Shown one piece after another: positions 6,239 through 6,908 of a stretch of DNA of 6,908 bases. The DNA comes from Pseudomonadota bacterium (GTDB taxonomy: Bacteria > Desulfobacterota > WTBG01 > CAIYCZ01), in assembly GCA_026388865.1 (NCBI GenBank), contig JAPLIX010000245.1, forward strand, positions 5,879 through 12,786, read 5' to 3'. The position numbers were made by a program, and so were the translations under genes. The notes beneath the pieces are model-generated. The model was not told the origin of the DNA, did no database searches, and was given only the letters and a program-made list of their open reading frames with translations. Each line of letters opens with the position of its first letter. The first letter of the stretch is position 1.

Positions 6239-6255
6239 AAGAGGATTCTGGATTG
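6239..6255 (+). promoter_or_regulatory. Ribosome site fixing a TTG start
   Basis: AAGAGGA (6239-6245) ends about 7-8 nt before TTG (6253-6255). The frame is closed upstream by TAG at 6232-6234 and offers no ATG or GTG between, so this site decides the start of the nucleotidyltransferase-fold gene. Confidence 0.75.
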
Positions 6256-6795
6256 GACTTTAAACTCGTCATTGATACGCTTCTTAGTGCCTTTCGAGAT
6301 GAAGATATTCGCTATGCCCTCATAGGAGGTTTTGCGCTTGGCGCCTTAGGTATCACGCGAGCAACCGTTGATATTGACTTTCTTGTTCACAGAGATGACC
6401 TCGATAAAGTCCATAGTATTATGACTGGGCTTGGATATGATCGCGCCTTTCATACTGACAATGTTTCTCAGTATGTATCTGCTGACAATCTTTTTGGTGA
6501 AGTAGATTTTTTACATGCGTTTCGTGAAATATCAGTTGGAATGCTGCAACGAGCAGAAAACAAAAAGGTATTTGGTGAAACGATAAGCATCAAGGTATTA
6601 AAGATAGAGGACTTAATCGGGCTTAAAGTGCAAGCTATAGCAAATGATGAGACGAGAAAGCCTATTGACCTTGCTGACATAAGAGCACTGATTGCTTTAT
6701 GCAAAACAGAAATTGATTGGCCTTTATTAGAAAAATACTTTGCTATGTTTGGTTTTCAAAAACTATTGAAAGACCTAAGGAAGGGCATTGAATGA
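6253..6795 (+). CDS. Nucleotidyltransferase-fold protein, AbiEii/MNT-like
   Basis: A 180-residue protein with the polymerase-beta-like nucleotidyltransferase signature: IGGFALGALG (24-33) with the Gly-Gly at 25-26, then RATVDIDFLV (36-45) with the metal-binding pair Asp40/Asp42, and a probable third acid Asp85 in GEVDFL. The segment IEDLIGLKVQAIANDETRKPIDLADIRALI (118-147, key residues Asp120, Lys125, Arg135, Asp139, Asp142) is the usual C-terminal helical part of small AbiEii/DUF6036-type nucleotidyltransferases. Such proteins occur as one half of toxin-antitoxin or abortive-infection pairs, where they transfer a nucleotide to RNA or to a partner protein. Which role applies here is not shown. 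It starts with TTG behind a good ribosome site, and its TGA overlaps the next gene's ATG. The coding sequence is AT-richer than the left-hand genes, consistent with accessory DNA. Confidence 0.75.
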   Translation: MDFKLVIDTLLSAFRDEDIRYALIGGFALGALGITRATVDIDFLVHRDDLDKVHSIMTGLGYDRAFHTDNVSQYVSADNLFGEVDFLHAFREISVGMLQRAENKKVFGETISIKVLKIEDLIGLKVQAIANDETRKPIDLADIRALIALCKTEIDWPLLEKYFAMFGFQKLLKDLRKGIE

Positions 6796-6908
6796 CGCTC
6801 AGCATAAAAGAACAGGAAGAGTTGCGGCGCTTGTCTCAATCATCCTCGCTGCAAAATGATATGAAATATATTTCTGCGCACCGGCATAATCCTCTGATCG
6901 TTGAAGGA
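6792..6908 (+). CDS. Partner gene of the nucleotidyltransferase, unidentified, 3' end cut
   Basis: The first 39 codons of a frame open to the window edge, starting MTLSIKEQEELRRLSQ. ATG at 6792-6794 overlaps the preceding TGA in ATGA, and an AGGAAGGG stretch ends 6 nt upstream, so this is a real, translationally coupled start. The N-terminus is polar and probably helical, with a Ser/Gln stretch and then a His/Arg-rich YISAHRHNPLIVEG segment. I do not recognise the family. Position suggests the second component of a two-gene module with the nucleotidyltransferase, but neither a HEPN RxxxxH motif nor an AbiEi winged helix can be judged from this fragment. Confidence 0.6.
   Translation, partial: MTLSIKEQEELRRLSQSSSLQNDMKYISAHRHNPLIVEG

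Noticed and set aside
6468..6704. A 78-codon minus-strand frame
   Set aside because: It is antisense to the nucleotidyltransferase-fold gene, with no ribosome site.

Overview
The window reads as ordinary bacterial chromosome on the left that grades into a small accessory region on the right. Base composition is mid-GC in the housekeeping genes and visibly AT-richer from about 5,290 onward. The nadK-recN pairing and the periplasm-directed N-terminus of the transporter suit a Gram-negative-type bacterium, and the general flavour is Desulfobacterota/Nitrospirota-like. That is only an impression, because no marker here fixes the lineage.

Left block (1-2553, minus strand): nadK (NAD kinase) is followed after 9 nt by recN, the SMC-like DNA repair ATPase. 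The last few codons of recN lie beyond base 1. The two genes look like one transcription unit running toward the left edge.

Centre (2554-5292): a 229-bp divergent spacer carries a possible decayed coding fragment and a small dyad. It is followed on the plus strand by a 514-residue membrane antiporter/transporter of the NhaD/CitMHS-like part of the ion transporter superfamily, then by a 285-residue alpha/beta hydrolase of the monoacylglycerol-lipase/lysophospholipase type. The 107-bp gap between these two contains a long 13-bp-stem dyad overlapping two promoter-like element pairs. The hydrolase start has no Shine-Dalgarno sequence and an in-frame stop immediately before it, so it may be translated from a leaderless mRNA.

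Right block (5293-6908, plus strand): a complete type II toxin-antitoxin operon (AbrB-fold VapB antitoxin and PIN-domain VapC toxin, with a 4-nt ATGA overlap) sits behind a perfect TTGACA box and a 7-bp inverted repeat that is a natural autoregulatory operator. The next 253 bp are non-coding but structured: a dyad enclosing a perfect TATAAT, a perfect 15-bp AT-rich hairpin, and directly after it a terminator-like hairpin with a T-run. A second two-gene cassette follows. It has a TTG-started nucleotidyltransferase-fold protein with the GG...DxD signature, again coupled by ATGA overlap to a partner gene cut by the window edge.

The most noteworthy parts are the back-to-back translationally coupled two-gene modules (one certain TA system, one candidate) with a structured, possibly transcribed spacer between them, and the unusual upstream region of the hydrolase gene. 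No CRISPR array, tRNA, rRNA or intact insertion sequence was seen.
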